From Agapetus fuscipes (Eukaryota; Arthropoda; Insecta; Trichoptera; Glossosomatidae): DNA of 64,000 nt. Below are positions 1 through 11,089 of this stretch, piece by piece. The stretch's first letter is position 1, and each line of letters begins with the position of its first letter. The stretch covers positions 29,364,832 through 29,428,831 of the forward strand of contig OX637332.1 in assembly GCA_951799405.1 (NCBI GenBank), written 5' to 3'. Position numbers and translations under genes: made by a program. The notes beneath the pieces are model-generated. The model made no database searches and had not been told where the DNA came from. It was given only the letters and a program-made list of their open reading frames with translations.

Positions 1-1167
1 TGTATGTGGCCATTGCAGATACGAACTCACAATGTTCTGCCCGTAATCGTTCTAAGAACTTTCATTTTTTATGTTGTGAGTTTTTCTTTTGTCCTCTCTA
101 GCCTTCAATAGTTTGATTCTAAATGCTTTAAATAAGATGCTTCCTGTGTCAACTTAAAGGTAGGCTGTTTGGCCTATTTACGACCGTATTAACAATCAAT
201 ACCGCTTTTTAGTTTTTGTTTGTTTCACTATTTTAGTAACGGCGCTATCTTCTGCCCAGTAACTCAATATATGCCCAATGTGTGTTACTTACAAAAGAGT
301 GTGATTTAATATCATGGAATATGTCATAGTGATAATTTTGGATTTCTTTTCAGTAACAGGCTTTGTGCACCTATTGGAAATCTAGCTGTAGTCTTTATTT
401 GATTATATTATCATTTAAAACTTATTATTCAAAGACGTGTATCAAGTAATAAGTACTTTTAATATGTAAAGAAACACAATGGATGTAAAAAGTAAATACT
501 TAAGCTTATGACATTATTCTATATAATTAAGAGACAGTTTCACTGTGAGTCTCATCGTGGACTCATTCATATTCATTATTGAATTTTGCATTTTTCAGAT
601 AACTACTTTCACTTGAGTACTTTCTTTGGTTTTTCAACATTGAAATAATTGTTTTAATGACCTTACAGTATTGCAGAAACCTTTAAGTAGAGTTGCATTT
701 CACACAAGAATGGATCTTTTACTTTTAATCTCAATTTCAATTTTCAAATTTGAAAAAAAATGGTTTAAAATCTGGTACTTGTAGTCTTTTCAGTATATCC
801 ATGTCTTAAATTTGCTTCATTGGAAAATTTTAACGATATTGTGCTTAAACAATTGCTTGATATCGAATTAGTCATGTATTTCATCGAAAGAAAATGTTGC
901 ATATAAATTCAAAGCATTTAAAATATTCTTGTTATTTGTTAGCTTAGCTAAAATCTATTAGTCTACTCTTAATTTTTAGGCCAAGTGCATGTATTAAATA
1001 AAAAAAAAGCAAGAGAAATCAATCGGAACAATACAGGAACGAAAAAATAATTATCATTGTTAAAAGACTGTAAAATAATGGGGAAAAGATTAGAACGGAA
1101 TGAAGAGAAATTGTAAAAAGATGGTGTAAAATGTGATAGGTAAACCATATCAGCGGTTTTGTGAAAA
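1..1167. other. AT-rich stretch, no gene seen
   Basis: No open frame of useful length, conserved protein or repeat shared with the rest of the window was found. It is ordinary AT-rich non-coding DNA with short A and T runs, and lies upstream of the first MITE. Confidence 0.5.
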
Positions 1168-1456
1168 GGGGCCGTCCATAAATTACGTCATCGTTTTTGG
1201 CCGATTTTTGACCCCCCCCCCCCTTACAATCATCCTATAGTCATTATCTAATGACCCCCCCTCCCCCTCTTGCTGTAATAATATATGAGATTAATAATTA
1301 ATAATGGTATATTACTTACATAATATTTTGTATATTTTGTAGAAATTGGTATTTACAAGAACGACGTCACTTTTGGTACTCGTACATCATTTGCCATCAT
1401 CCGCAGACCAGACTCCCCCCCCCTTAATGCGAATGACGTAATATATGGACAGCCCC
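1168..1456. mobile_element. MITE with 24-bp terminal inverted repeats
   Basis: The left end GGGGCCGTCCATAAATTACG and the complement of the right end GGGGCTGTCCATATATTACG are near-identical inverted repeats about 24 bases long. There is no coding capacity. The interior is unusually rich in C runs (about 1211-1223, 1255-1265 and 1415-1424). The flanks share only a short A run, so the target duplication is unclear. I do not assign a superfamily. Confidence 0.75.
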
Positions 1457-1650
1457 AAATGAGAAAAACTATTGTTTTTATTTATTTAAAATTGTCTCAT
1501 CAAATTGTACTTGTTTTTTGTACACATCCTTTTTTTTGTTAATTAAAGTTTCATTTCATCAACATTTCATCAGTTATTTTATAATTACATATAATTGGCA
1601 TTTATTGTCCAGACTGTAAAGCATTTATTTTTCATTATGTGTTCTGAGAG

Positions 1651-1840
1651 ATGTCTGGAGTCCATATTATGAAAGAAACAATCACTTTTCCCCTTTTATG
1701 TGGTTTTTTAGTCTATTCCTGGGTCTTTGATTTGCACTTTTTTACACTTTAGGCACTTTCTACTCTATGGTCGCTTTTTCCCCATTTCCTGTTCCCTATT
1801 TCCAGTTCCCCCATAACCCGGTCGCAATTTTTCATAAAGC
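1651..1840. repeat. Left inverted terminal repeat of the DIRS element
   Basis: This 190-base segment is the near-exact reverse complement of 6586-6775. The outermost bases, 1634-1650, are not repeated at the right end. Instead they are matched by the internal complementary region, which is the DIRS arrangement. Confidence 0.9.
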
Positions 1841-2110
1841 GTCATTTTCCCCTTGTGGTCACATGTCAGTTGATTTTACCTTCGAAAATTTGAGTGAATT
1901 GACAATATTCCTGGGCAAAAACATTTAAAAGAGTGTTATTTTACCATCTTGTGTCCTTGTGAACAATTAAAAACTAAAACAGGTGATATTGTGGTGGTTA
2001 AAAGTTCGCATACGTATTTTTGTTGGTTATGCCACGCTGTCATATTTACGAAAAACGTTTTTCGTTATTTTAACGGAGTTTTTACTTTATATAACATCAA
2101 AATCAATGTT

Positions 2111-3238
2111 ATGAGTTGTGATAACAATAAAGGGCAACCTCTCGACGAAATCTCACAGGATTCAGGTGATGCGTCACTAAAACGCGGATATGACACTTCG
2201 GAATCAGGTTCACCGCCGCGGCGTCAGAAACGGCTGAGGGTTGTCTTGGACCCAAGGATAGATTATCTGGTTTCCCACATCGTGATGCTGACGAACGCAG
2301 TTTTCGGTGACTGGCCCGCCAGTTCTATGGGAAATCTCGTTGAATCGGCGGCAAGAAACTCTTCCAGCAACTTTCTCTAACAACCTTCGGGACTGGAAGA
2401 GAATGAGGAGGCCCAGGAAGAGCTACTGCTGAGCTTCCAGGAAGCCGCCACAACGGTGGAAGAACCAGCTCACCCCAAGGCCAAGAGCAACAGGGTCGAA
2501 GCGCTCCAAAGGCTCCAGCACTTCGACAGTGAAAACTGGGCCGGAGTAAGGTAAGCCGAGGTACAGAAAAAGTACCTGGCAGAACCGGCGTTCGTCGACC
2601 TGGCAGTGAACGATGAACTTCGCCAGTGCGACGTAAGCTCCCCTATTCAGGCGAGCGGTCGTTTGCAGCCATGTCCCACGCCCTCCTCATCCAGAAAGAG
2701 GAGTTCCAGTCTGGGCTTCAGACCTTGGTCAACTGGGGAGCCCGGAGCGACACGACCTTGGCGAGGAAAGCCCTTTTCGAAAAGGTCAAAACGCTGTTCG
2801 CTCTGGACTCGCCATACCAGAAAGTCTCGGAAGACATCCTCCAGACGGTATGGGGGAGGCGGACAGAGGCCCTCCAGTTCCGCAGGAAAGCTGTGCTAGG
2901 GCATGTTAAGGAAGAGCATGTGAGAGGGGTTAAACAAATTCCTGCCGAGTACCGAACACTTGTTTGGCAAAGACAGTCTCACGTCTTTTTTCTCTAGAGT
3001 GGGGACCACCGACAAATTGTCAGTGAAGACCCAGTGCCCTCAACCCAGCACCTCATCGAAACCGCACGTTCCAGTACAGAAAAGGAATCAGTTTTTTAGA
3101 GGGCAGCAACGACCCACTGCGGAAAGCAATCGAGGCCTTAGAGACGCTCCAAATTTCTCTTCAAGAGGAAAAAGGGCAGGGAATAACACACGGTCAGTAA
3201 ATCTCAAAGGAGACAGAAGGAGGCATCCACGAAAATGA
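2111..3238 (+). pseudogene. DIRS gag-like ORF, broken by frameshifts and a stop
   Basis: The likely start is the ATG at 2111 (MSCDNNKGQPLDE). Frame 2 runs to 2380, then coding-like sequence continues from about 2408 in another frame to an in-frame TAA at 2552. The reading resumes in frame near 2606, switches to a second frame (2626-2997, containing HALLIQKEEFQSGLQTLVNW and PAEYRTLVWQRQSHVFF), and ends in the frame of 2960-3238, which is basic and Ser/Gln rich. Charged, coiled-coil-like composition followed by a basic tail is typical of gag-like proteins of DIRS elements, which package the element RNA. No zinc knuckle was seen. The several frame changes make it a pseudogene. Confidence 0.7.
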
Positions 3239-3263
3239 CAAGAAACCATTTCGCAGAGGATGC

Positions 3264-4171
3264 TTGAAGTCCTCCCTACAGGTTTGGACGTCACTCGGAG
3301 CACCAAACCACATCCTGAAGATGATAATCGGAGTAAGAATACCTTTCATCTCAATTCCCCCTCTGATATTACCACACAAAAAGACCTTAATGCTATACCA
3401 GACGAGTCCTTCACCCGAAATGGACTCTCAAATAAAGGAAATGACCGAATTCGGCGTTATAGAGGCCGCGGAGTCATCTCCCAGCTTCTTATCAAAAATG
3501 TTCCTAACACCCAAATCGGACCGTTCCTCGAGAATGATTTTCAACCTGAAATCGTTAAACTTCTTCCTGGACCCGGTTCCGTTCAAACTCATAGCCACTA
3601 CAAAGTGCCAGAGTTTCTGCAGCCAAACAATTGGTTGTCGAAAATAGACCTATCGCAAGCCTTCTTTCATCTCCCAAGTGCACAGAAACATTGGAGATTT
3701 TTGCGACTGGTCTATCGAGGAGAATTACTTCAGATGACAAGTCTGCCCTTTGGCCTTTCATCTGCCCCCAGAATGTTTGCAACCCTTACAAATTGGGTAG
3801 CCCAACTACTGAGGCGACGAGGTATTCGGACAATCGTTTATCTCGACGACTTCCTCCTTGCGAGCCAATCCAAGGACGATCTTTGTCGGCAATCGCATCT
3901 AGCAGTAGATATCCTACAATCTCTGGGGTGGTATGTAAATCTCCAGAAGTCAGTGCTCTTCCCCACTCAACAATTAGAGTACTTGGGAATCGTTTGGGAC
4001 ACGCACAACAATTGCAAATTCCTTTCTTACCGGAAGCAAGAGGCATTGTGCCACTCACTTCGAGCAATACTGACTTCTCGAAAATGGTCCTTAAAACTGG
4101 CGGAAAGTCTCCTAGGAAGACTAAACTTTGCCAGCTTCATGGTCGCCTCCACTGCAGACAATTGCAGATAG
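3264..4171 (+). pseudogene. DIRS reverse transcriptase domain, frameshifted
   Basis: The N-terminal RT motifs are read in the frame of 3264-3600 (LTPKSDRSSRMIFNLKSLN). About 3590 the reading must shift to the frame of 3260-4171, which carries WLSKIDLSQAFFHLP, LPFGLSSAPRMF and the catalytic YLDDFLL motif near 3840. The thumb/connection region (QLEYLGIVWD) leads into the 186-bp triplication. This frame stops at 4169-4171, whereas the following RNase H is one frame away, so a further frameshift lies near 4130-4170. It is present in all three repeat units, and therefore preceded the triplication or was copied with it. Confidence 0.85.
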
Positions 4172-4580
4172 CGAGCAGGCCACTGAAGCACCTGTCACCA
4201 AGTAGGTCTTTCTTACCGGAAGCAAGAGGCATTGTGCCACTCACTTCGAGCAATACTGACTTCTCGAAAATGGTCCTTAAAACTGGCGGAAAGTCTCCTA
4301 GGAAGACTAAACTTTGCCAACTTCATGGTCGCCTCCACTGCAAACAATTGCAGATAGCGAGCAGGCCACTGAAGCACCTGTCACCAAGTAGGTCTTTCTT
4401 ACCGGAAGCAAGAGGCATTGTGCCACTCACTTTGAGCAATACTGACTTCTCGAAAATGGTCCTTAAAACTGGCGGAAAGTCTCCTAGGAAGACTAAACTT
4501 TGCCAGCTTCATGGTCGCCTCCACTGCAGACAATTGCAGATAGCGAGCAAGCCACTGAAGCACCTGTCACCAAGAGGGTC
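4023..4580 (+). repeat. Three tandem copies of a 186-bp unit inside the DIRS RT
   Basis: Units begin at 4023, 4209 and 4395, each at TTTCTTACCGGAAGC. The spacing is exactly 186 bases, or 62 codons, so the repeat preserves frame. The units differ at only a few positions (for example TTCGAGC against TTTGAGC, and GCAGACAATTG against GCAAACAATTG). The unit covers the end of the RT thumb and the link to RNase H. The third unit diverges from the others after CACCAAG, where the unique sequence resumes. Confidence 0.95.
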
Positions 4581-5080
4581 CATACAAATGACCGAGGACA
4601 GCTTACAAGAAATAGAGTGGTGGATAGGGAATGCGAAGGAATCAAGTTCCATCCACAGGGAAACCTTCGGACATTTCTTGACAACAGATGCGTCAGACTT
4701 AGCTTGGGGAGCAACTCTGGACGACTTGATGCTGTCAGGACAGTGGACCGTTCAACAAAAGAAGTAGCACTCCAACCGAAAAGAGTTGTTCGCTGTTTTT
4801 GCAACCCTGCAACGCACAGCGCACGACCTTTCCGGCTCCGAAATTCTGGTACAATCAGACAACAAGACAGTAGTCGCCTACATCCGCAAGGAAGGGGGCA
4901 CCAGATCCAAAACACTCCTAAATCTTACCCGAGATCTGTTGACTCTGGCAGACCAATGGGAAATCTCGCTAACAGCGCAGTACCTACCGGGAAGATACGG
5001 AGACGCGGATCACCTATCAAGAGGAAGATCCCCTCCAGAGTGGCATCTCTTACCAACAGCAACGAAGGCCATTTTCAATC
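4581..5080 (+). pseudogene. DIRS RNase H domain
   Basis: One frame gives TTDASDLAWGATLDD (first catalytic Asp region), then after an in-frame TAG at 4765 continues ELFAVFATLQRTAHDLSGSE, VQSDNKTVVAYIRKEGG and YLPGRYGDADHLSRG. These are the RNase H landmarks of DIRS elements. The domain degrades the RNA strand during reverse transcription. The TAG lies between two well-preserved motifs, so it is a nonsense mutation rather than a domain end. Confidence 0.85.
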
Positions 5081-5450
5081 ATTTCGGAGTACCAGATATA
5101 GACCTTTTCGCATCCACCATGGCACACATGAGTTCAACTTACGTGTCCAGAGACTCCACAGACTCATGCGCAATCTTTCAAAACGCCTTCAGTCGGCACT
5201 GGCTCTACAATGTGGGTCGGATATTTCCTCCGCCAAACCTTATACCGAGGATCCTGAGGCACCTAAACGGGGCGACCGGAACTTACCTACTCGTGGTCCC
5301 GAGGTGGCAGAGGGTCTTCTGGCGTCCAGACTTAATTCGTCGATCACTCGTACCTCCGATGCAAATACCGAACCTGGTGTCAGTACTAATCAACACATCA
5401 ACAGGCAATCCACCACCCAGGATTCAGGATCTGGAAATGGAAGTGTGGAA
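5081..5450 (+). pseudogene. DIRS methyltransferase-like segment between RNase H and recombinase
   Basis: The frame continues without a stop from RNase H and reads GVPDIDLFAS, then FSRHWLYNVGRIFPPPNLIPRI and LLVVPRWQRVFW. DIRS elements carry a DNA adenine methyltransferase-like segment at this place. The IDLFAS and FPP-containing stretches fit it loosely. Its function is unproven even in the family, so this is a positional assignment. Confidence 0.5.
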
Positions 5451-6423
5451 AATTGGGACTGGGGACAGTATCTTAAATTCCTGGAACGCGGAAGAGAAAA
5501 GACTGTTCCTGTCAGGATGGCGAGCTTCCCCACTCAACACATATAAACCTGCTTGGCAAAGATGGTGCCGCTGGATACTGGCGAATAATACCCATCCCAA
5601 CATACCATCTCCTAATCAATTGGCAAGGTATCTAGCGCAACTGTTCATTAACGAAAAACTATCATACAGGACTATGCTGGTACACAAGTCAGCCATCGTA
5701 ACCTTCTGCAACGCAATGATGGAAAGGAATCTCAGCTCAGATTTCCTAGCGAAATTAAATTTAAAAACATTAAAAGCACTAGCAATGGTAAAGATCAACC
5801 CTCCTAAGTCCCCTGTGTGGAATCGGCAGATAGTGAGAGACTGGCTAGTCAGGAACACTCCTCGATCAGATTCTCTCTATGAAGTTGCGTGTAGAACGGC
5901 AATCTTACTTCTGTTATCTTCAGGAAGAAGAGTACACGATCTGACCTTGCTAAATATCACAGAAGGAAACATTCTCGACGAAGGCACATCAATTGTGTTA
6001 ATTCCATTCTTTAGATCAAAAACAGATACCCTCAAACACCGACAATCTAATCGGAGACTTCTGGAATCCAAGGAACACAACGTCAACCCAGTCTTCTGGA
6101 TAAGGAAGCTGATTGAACTATCACGCGAAAGGAGATCAGGACAAAATCTTTATAACCTGTTCATCAGCACCCGAGTACAAGTGAAGGCAGCTGCAAGAAC
6201 AATCATAGGAGGATGGGTAAAGAACACGCTAAAATCAGCAGGAGTAGAGGCCACTCCCGGCAGCACACGTTCAGCGGTCGCATCACTTAATCCAATAGAT
6301 AACATACTGGAAAGAGGCAACTGGAAAAAGGAAAACACTTTCAGAAAATACTATCAGAAAGAGATGTTGAAACATACAGCTCCAGAAGATCTTTCCCTAT
6401 TTCAACCAGTTAATATCAAATAA
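5451..6423 (+). pseudogene. DIRS tyrosine recombinase
   Basis: It is open from the RNase H region to the TAA at 6421-6423. It carries an N-terminal SAM-like part (WQRWCRWILANN, LARYLAQLF), then RTAILLLLSSGRRVHDLTLL with the first catalytic Arg, GSTRSAVAS with the second Arg, and NWKKENTFRKYYQKEM with the C-terminal Trp and Tyr nucleophile region. The family normally has an HxxR box. Here the His position reads Gly, so catalysis is doubtful. The enzyme would insert the circular cDNA at a short homologous core without cutting like an integrase. The recombinase here is in one frame with RNase H, whereas many DIRS elements keep a separate overlapping ORF. Confidence 0.85.
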
Positions 6424-6460
6424 AGACGTCCCCGGTCACCAGGAGATAATAGACAGATCT

Positions 6461-6560
6461 CTCATAATATGGACTCCAGACATCTCTCAGAACACATAAT
6501 GGGGGAGTTTTACCTACCATTAAAACTCTTATTATGTTTCTATAGATGTCTGGAGTCCAG
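6461..6560. repeat. Internal complementary region of the DIRS element
   Basis: The segment CAGACATCTCTCAGAACACA (from about 6477) is complementary to the left outer end, and the adjoining AGTTTTACCTACCATTAAAA to the right outer end. Their junction reproduces the two element tips back to back. In the DIRS model it serves as the template that restores the unequal ends and closes the circle. Confidence 0.88.
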
Positions 6561-6585
6561 GTAACCCCTACCTGGTGTATTATGA

Positions 6586-6775
6586 GCTTTATGAAAAATT
6601 GCGACCGGGTTATGGGGGAACTGGAAATAGGGAACAGGAAATGGGGAAAAAGCGACCATAGAGTAGAAAGTGCCTAAAGTGTAAAAAAGTGCAAATCAAA
6701 GACCCAGGAATAGACTAAAAAACCACATAAAAGGGGAAAAGTGATTGTTTCTTTCATAATATGGACTCCAGACAT
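6586..6775. repeat. Right inverted terminal repeat of the DIRS element
   Basis: Reverse complement of 1651-1840 over 190 bases with very few differences. The outer 45 bases up to 6820 are unique to this end and are mirrored in the internal complementary region. Confidence 0.9.
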
Positions 6776-6823
6776 CTATAGAAACATAATAAGAGTTTTA
6801 ATGGTAGGTAAAACTCCCCCATT

Positions 6824-7495
6824 TTTTACAATTGATTTATTACATGAAACTTAGTCAGTAGATAGTAATTTATCAATTAATTACAAAACAATTTACGCTA
6901 ACTTATTATTTTATATTCTTCAGCTTAATCATATACCTAATCAGTTAACTTCATAAGAGCAATTGTTTTAATTTAATTTAATATTATTTGAGATTTTAAA
7001 TAGTTTAAAAATATTTCTTCAAATTTAGATTTTGTTGTTTATCAGACTTTTATTTGAAAGAAATTTGTTTTTTTTTCTTAATTGTTAATTAAATATAAAC
7101 ATTTTTTTTATCTATTCTATATATATAAAAAGTCTTCACAAATATAATTTATTTATCAGTGTAAGTATTGTTATTGTTGTACAAAAAATAAATTTATCTT
7201 GACTTTATGTAAGTTATATTTATTTCAAGAAGACATTAATATTTATTTATTTTAATGTGAGGATTATTCTGAAACAAAAATTATAGAAGCTTACTTACTT
7301 GAAAGTTTATTATTAATGACAAAAGTTCAAGTATTTTGTTTTTAATTTGATCAAAGAAGCATTCTTGAAAATATGAAAATATTATCATGCACAAGTTTTT
7401 TTGAAAAAAAATGCATTTATTTTTAGAATATTCAACAACTAATCTAAAACATTTTGTAGAACAATTATTACTTATATGTCTAAAAATGATTCATT
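6824..7495. other. AT-rich stretch, no gene seen
   Basis: Strongly AT-rich non-coding DNA with many short A and T runs. No frame with recognisable content and no copy of the repeat families in this window. Confidence 0.5.
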
Positions 7496-7919
7496 TAGGC
7501 CCGGTATTTTGAAGTATCGTAAAGTTAACTAAAATGCAATTTTAGTTAAATAATCAAAATATTTCACTCACCGAATTTCGGCAGTAAATATTTAGTAACT
7601 TTAACTTTCGATTTTTAAGATGGCAGCGCTTCACTGACAGCAGTTGTTCTTTTTTAATGTAAGGATACATCAAAATTGTTGCAAACTGAACATTTTTTGT
7701 CTCGTTTTCTAGCTTAATGAAGGTAAGGGATATTATTTTTATGAATAGTTGTTTGTTTTAAAGCTTTTGAATGGCATTTTAATTATTTCCAAGATTTGGG
7801 GGCGTGGCTTCATACTTTGGCAATGTTCGGTTTTAGTTAAGTCGAGATTGAGTATTTTGAATAAAAGTTCAAGTAATAGTTAACTAAAATATTACTACAG
7901 TTCAATATACCGGGCCTAA
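7496..7919. mobile_element. MITE with GGCCCGGTAT termini
   Basis: The left end TTAGGCCCGGTATTTTGAAG and the reverse complement of the right end TTAGGCCCGGTATATTGAAC form imperfect terminal inverted repeats of about 27 bases. It is 424 bases with no coding capacity. TTA lies at the left and TAA at the right, so the exact border and target duplication are ambiguous. Confidence 0.7.
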
Positions 7920-8640
7920 ATTATTCATCTTAAATGGTTTAGGATATTACAAACAATTATTTGAAAATCCAGAAAATTTGAAATAAAAAAAAACACTTAT
8001 TTAATGATATTAACTTAAAATAAATATAAATAATTATGTGATCTTGTATTTACTTATTTCAATTCTATTTCAACATGCACATTTTTTTATTCAAAATTAA
8101 AACTCAGAGTAAATAATTAGTTTTTCTAAATTACAATGATTTTTTATCTTCTGAAACCCTCTCGAAGCATAAACAATCAAACTTGTTTGTATTATTTTCA
8201 TTGAGATCTCTTACCACACTCATGATATAAGGTGTGAAGGATTTTCATGCAAACATTTTGGGACATAAATAAAATTCTTTGCTTTTTAGTCATAGACGCA
8301 CTCTTGTTTTGAGATAAATACTTACTGCCCTTGTATTTTGTTTAAGCATGTTGTAAAACCCACCGACGCGACGTTTAAAAAATAGCTTTGTATGATTGTC
8401 TTACTATGAATGGTTACAGACTTGCAATGATCGAGTATCAGGCTTGGAATTTCTTAGCCGTCTTTAATTAATTTTCATGAGAAAAGGGGATGGACGCATT
8501 GAAATTAAGCAAGTGCAAGGGAGACAGATATAAACACAATAAACTAGGTCGATTTAAGCTTTATTGCTTGCGTACATACACAGAAAAGGATAACAATAGA
8601 TTGACAGATTGTCTCGACTCTGTGAAAAATATGTAGATGT
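7920..8640. other. No gene seen
   Basis: AT-rich non-coding DNA. Nothing recognisable on either strand. Confidence 0.4.
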
Positions 8641-8679
8641 ATTTGTAAAAAATCTACCTCTATTGCTTAAAAGCTGTCA

Positions 8680-9200
8680 CTAGGAGTGCTACCAAATAAC
8701 GACCCAAGGATTTTCCAGCATCTTTTCAACTTTGACACCTTGTCAATGTAATTGCTACCAATCTGCACAAACATTTTGATCCATTTTATCCATGTGCCGA
8801 AACGGGCTTTGAGATCCTTATTCGGAAACTTTTAAACTCTCCCAAAACAGTATCAAGAAGGTTATCTCTGTTTTTGAAAAGCAGATTAAGATTTTCAAGG
8901 ACTTCTTCTGTTTTTGGAAAGAGGCAAAAGTTATATCGTGTCAGATCTGAGATGTTTTACACTCTCCTAACAGTCAAGGTCGCGTAAACCCTGAGGAGAC
9001 TTTTATGAAATCATTTGCACACTCCTGCGCTATTCCATCTTGCATGAAAAAAATGGGTAGCTTCCAGTAATGTAGAAAAAAGGAAAGCACTTCCAAGGTT
9101 TGTGGAAACTCAACATATAATGAAGTCCGTTTGTCAATGTGCAATGTCTCATATATCACATATTTTGTTGAAATATTTATGAAACTCATCATTTTTGTAA
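8680..9200 (-). pseudogene. Decayed mariner/Tc1-like transposase C-terminal region
   Basis: On the minus strand the frames give LPIFFMQDGIAQECANDF (the FMQDGA-like motif before the second catalytic Asp region), then RYNFCLFPKTEEVLENLNLL, and after frame changes ARFGTWIKWIKMFVQIGSNY followed by IDKVSKLK. This order resembles the C-terminal third of IS630/mariner transposases, where a Phe-x-x-Trp segment precedes a Cys/Gly-Asn-Tyr ending. Stops and frame changes show it is dead. The assignment is by motif memory only. Confidence 0.5.
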
Positions 9201-9231
9201 AAGCTTTTAAATAAGAATTAAAAATGTTTGT

Positions 9232-9500
9232 ATGGGAACATGTCGCACGTTTAATAATAAAGAGCAATAACTCAAAAAACATGAATGTTGGGAAATCACG
9301 TTTAAAGTTCAGACAACCAGTACAACTTGTATGGGATGAAAAAGGCGGCCGATGTTTTATCTCGGTCATATTCGTCCAAATTGAACGGCTGTCGCATTCT
9401 ACCTATTCTTCTCGCATTGTTCTTGCGTTTTATTACAAAATCTCGATTTTCCCAATTTTCGAGTTATTTCTCTTTATTATTAAGCGTGCGATGTGTAGGG
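9232..9500. mobile_element. Palindromic MITE
   Basis: CGCACGTTTAATAATAAAGA near 9245 is inverted at TCTTTATTATTAAGCGTGCG near 9472, giving terminal arms of about 50 bases with mismatches. The short open frames across it (9224-9583 and 9327-9638) have no recognisable content and follow from the palindrome. Confidence 0.6.
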
Positions 9501-10796
9501 ACAGAATACTTCAACTTTTTTTTGTTTTTTTTTTGTATCATTTTATTATTATTATTATTATTTCATGCATACAACGTGCATGACGTTTTTGTTGAATTTT
9601 GGCTATTGTATAAAATATTGTACTTACTTGAAATGTGATATCGTTTGTAATCACCCTCATGGTTAAATTCTCTCTTTATCATTTTGAAAATTTATCTTTT
9701 GTTAATGTAAGCTATGAATTTGACAAAAAAAAGAATACTATACTTAATTAGTTTTTAATCGGTTTAGTTTGTAAAGAATTCATAAAATTTATTATTTATT
9801 CTTTAAGTTGATAAGTATTGTGATTGTGTTTGAAACTTTAAAAAAACACAAAAATTTAATTGTAAGAATTGCCGTTAACAAATATTTACTTACTTATCCC
9901 AACGTACATTTAGCTTCTATGTTTATTTTATTGTAAAAATATCGCTGTTGAAAATATGAGAATTCGGTGTTCCACATTTATTTATTTATTAAAGAAACCT
10001 TTAAAAAATTGTTCTTACTAAAATTAATACCCTGAGTATAAAAAATTACGTAATCATAAACTCCATCCTGTAAATAGAAAATTGTATGTAAGATTCAACA
10101 GGCCCCTGGTGAGTGATATAGTTTTGATTTATTTTTTAACTCACATGATCGGATATATTTTATACTTGGAGTACAGATGTTTTTTCTCGGAAAAAAAAAA
10201 ACTCAAGTAAAAAGTACATAGAATTATTTTCTGCAATTTTCTACTATCACCCATTGTAATTTAAAATGAAAAATATGGAACATCGAAAAAGGTGATTCAC
10301 ATTGTCAACTAAATATTTTACAAAACGAAATGGTGTACTTACTTATTAATTAATTTTTAAATGTAACTTTAGTTATTATTATTGAATCTCTCATGTTATG
10401 TATTTTATCTTTAATTATTATGTTGTTATTTGTTAAAAAGATTTATAAACAATTGGACCTAGATGTATTGCTATAGCCAGGCTTGTGTTAGATCCTACAT
10501 ATTAAAGTTCTCTCTGTGACTGGGATATTAATTTGTTTGATTATTATCATGTCATCGCGGTACTTATACGCGTACGGTGTAACTATATACATTATGAATA
10601 GTAAATACTTCATTATTACGGGGAATGGATAAATCTCTTGAATATAAAATAATCAAAACTTATACCTGTGTTTGTTTTTACACCTTACAACTTTCCTATC
10701 AAAACTACAATAATTTAAACTATATACAAGTACTTAAGTATTTGACGAACCTCAGCTCAGATATCAAAGTGAACTCTTTATATATCCTGAATCTTC
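9501..10796. other. AT-rich stretch with an ATT microsatellite
   Basis: An (ATT)n tract lies at about 9547-9564. The remainder is AT-rich and shows no gene, no RNA gene and no window repeat. Confidence 0.5.
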
Positions 10797-11060
10797 AATA
10801 AGGAAATGAAATGAAATAGTTTTATATAGTGTCTTTTCGTGACCACAGTCACCTCAAAGTCGCTTCAGCTCCCTCAATCGGAGGCTCCCTCCATCACCAC
10901 AGAGGGGCATGGTGTGATCCTGGAAACAGGTGCGTCTTGAGGCTTCTCCTGAAGCCCGCCTCTGTTGGAGACTTCGTCAGATATGCGAGCAGTGCGTTCC
11001 AGGACACTGGTGCCGCTGTGCAAAAAGCACAGTCTTCAAGGACTGTCCTTATCGATCTTT
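10797..11060 (-). mobile_element. LINE 3' end with WNALL/LKTHLF-type C-terminus
   Basis: Read on the minus strand, the frame gives APVSWNALLAYLTKSP, then FRRSLKTHLF and a stop. This is the C-terminal signature of CR1/L2-like non-LTR retrotransposons. It is followed by a (TTTCA)-like tail near 10800. The 5' side is truncated, as usual for LINE insertions. Confidence 0.7.
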
Positions 11061-11089
11061 TCGGGATCTTGAGGAGTCTTTTTTATCAT

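Larger units (their letters stand above)
1634..6820 (+). mobile_element. DIRS-type tyrosine recombinase retrotransposon, nearly full length
   Basis: The element is about 5.2 kb. It has inverted terminal repeats (1651-1840 and 6586-6775), an internal complementary region (about 6461-6560) that mirrors the two outer ends joined together, and gag-like, RT, RNase H, methyltransferase-like and tyrosine recombinase segments in DIRS order. Both outer ends sit at the trinucleotide ATT (1634-1636 and 6821-6823) with no longer target duplication. That fits recombinase-mediated integration of a circular intermediate, as known for DIRS elements. Frameshifts in gag and RT, a stop at 4765, and a Gly where the recombinase His is expected make this copy inactive by inspection. 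The ends are preserved well enough to be read directly, so it is not very old. Confidence 0.9.

Noticed and set aside
4023..4580. CRISPR-like array
   Set aside because: Units are 186 bases, contiguous, without spacers, and lie inside a eukaryotic retrotransposon.
3631..4767. A 378-codon ORF through the DIRS RT region
   Set aside because: Its first half is the wrong frame of the RT, and the 62-residue repeats in it come from the DNA triplication. Only the RNase H part at its end is real.
4500..5546. A 348-codon ORF overlapping RNase H and recombinase
   Set aside because: Shadow frame. The motifs are in the other plus frame.
9224..9638. Two overlapping ORFs of about 100 codons
   Set aside because: They fall across a palindromic MITE and a run of ATT repeats. 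Composition is low complexity.
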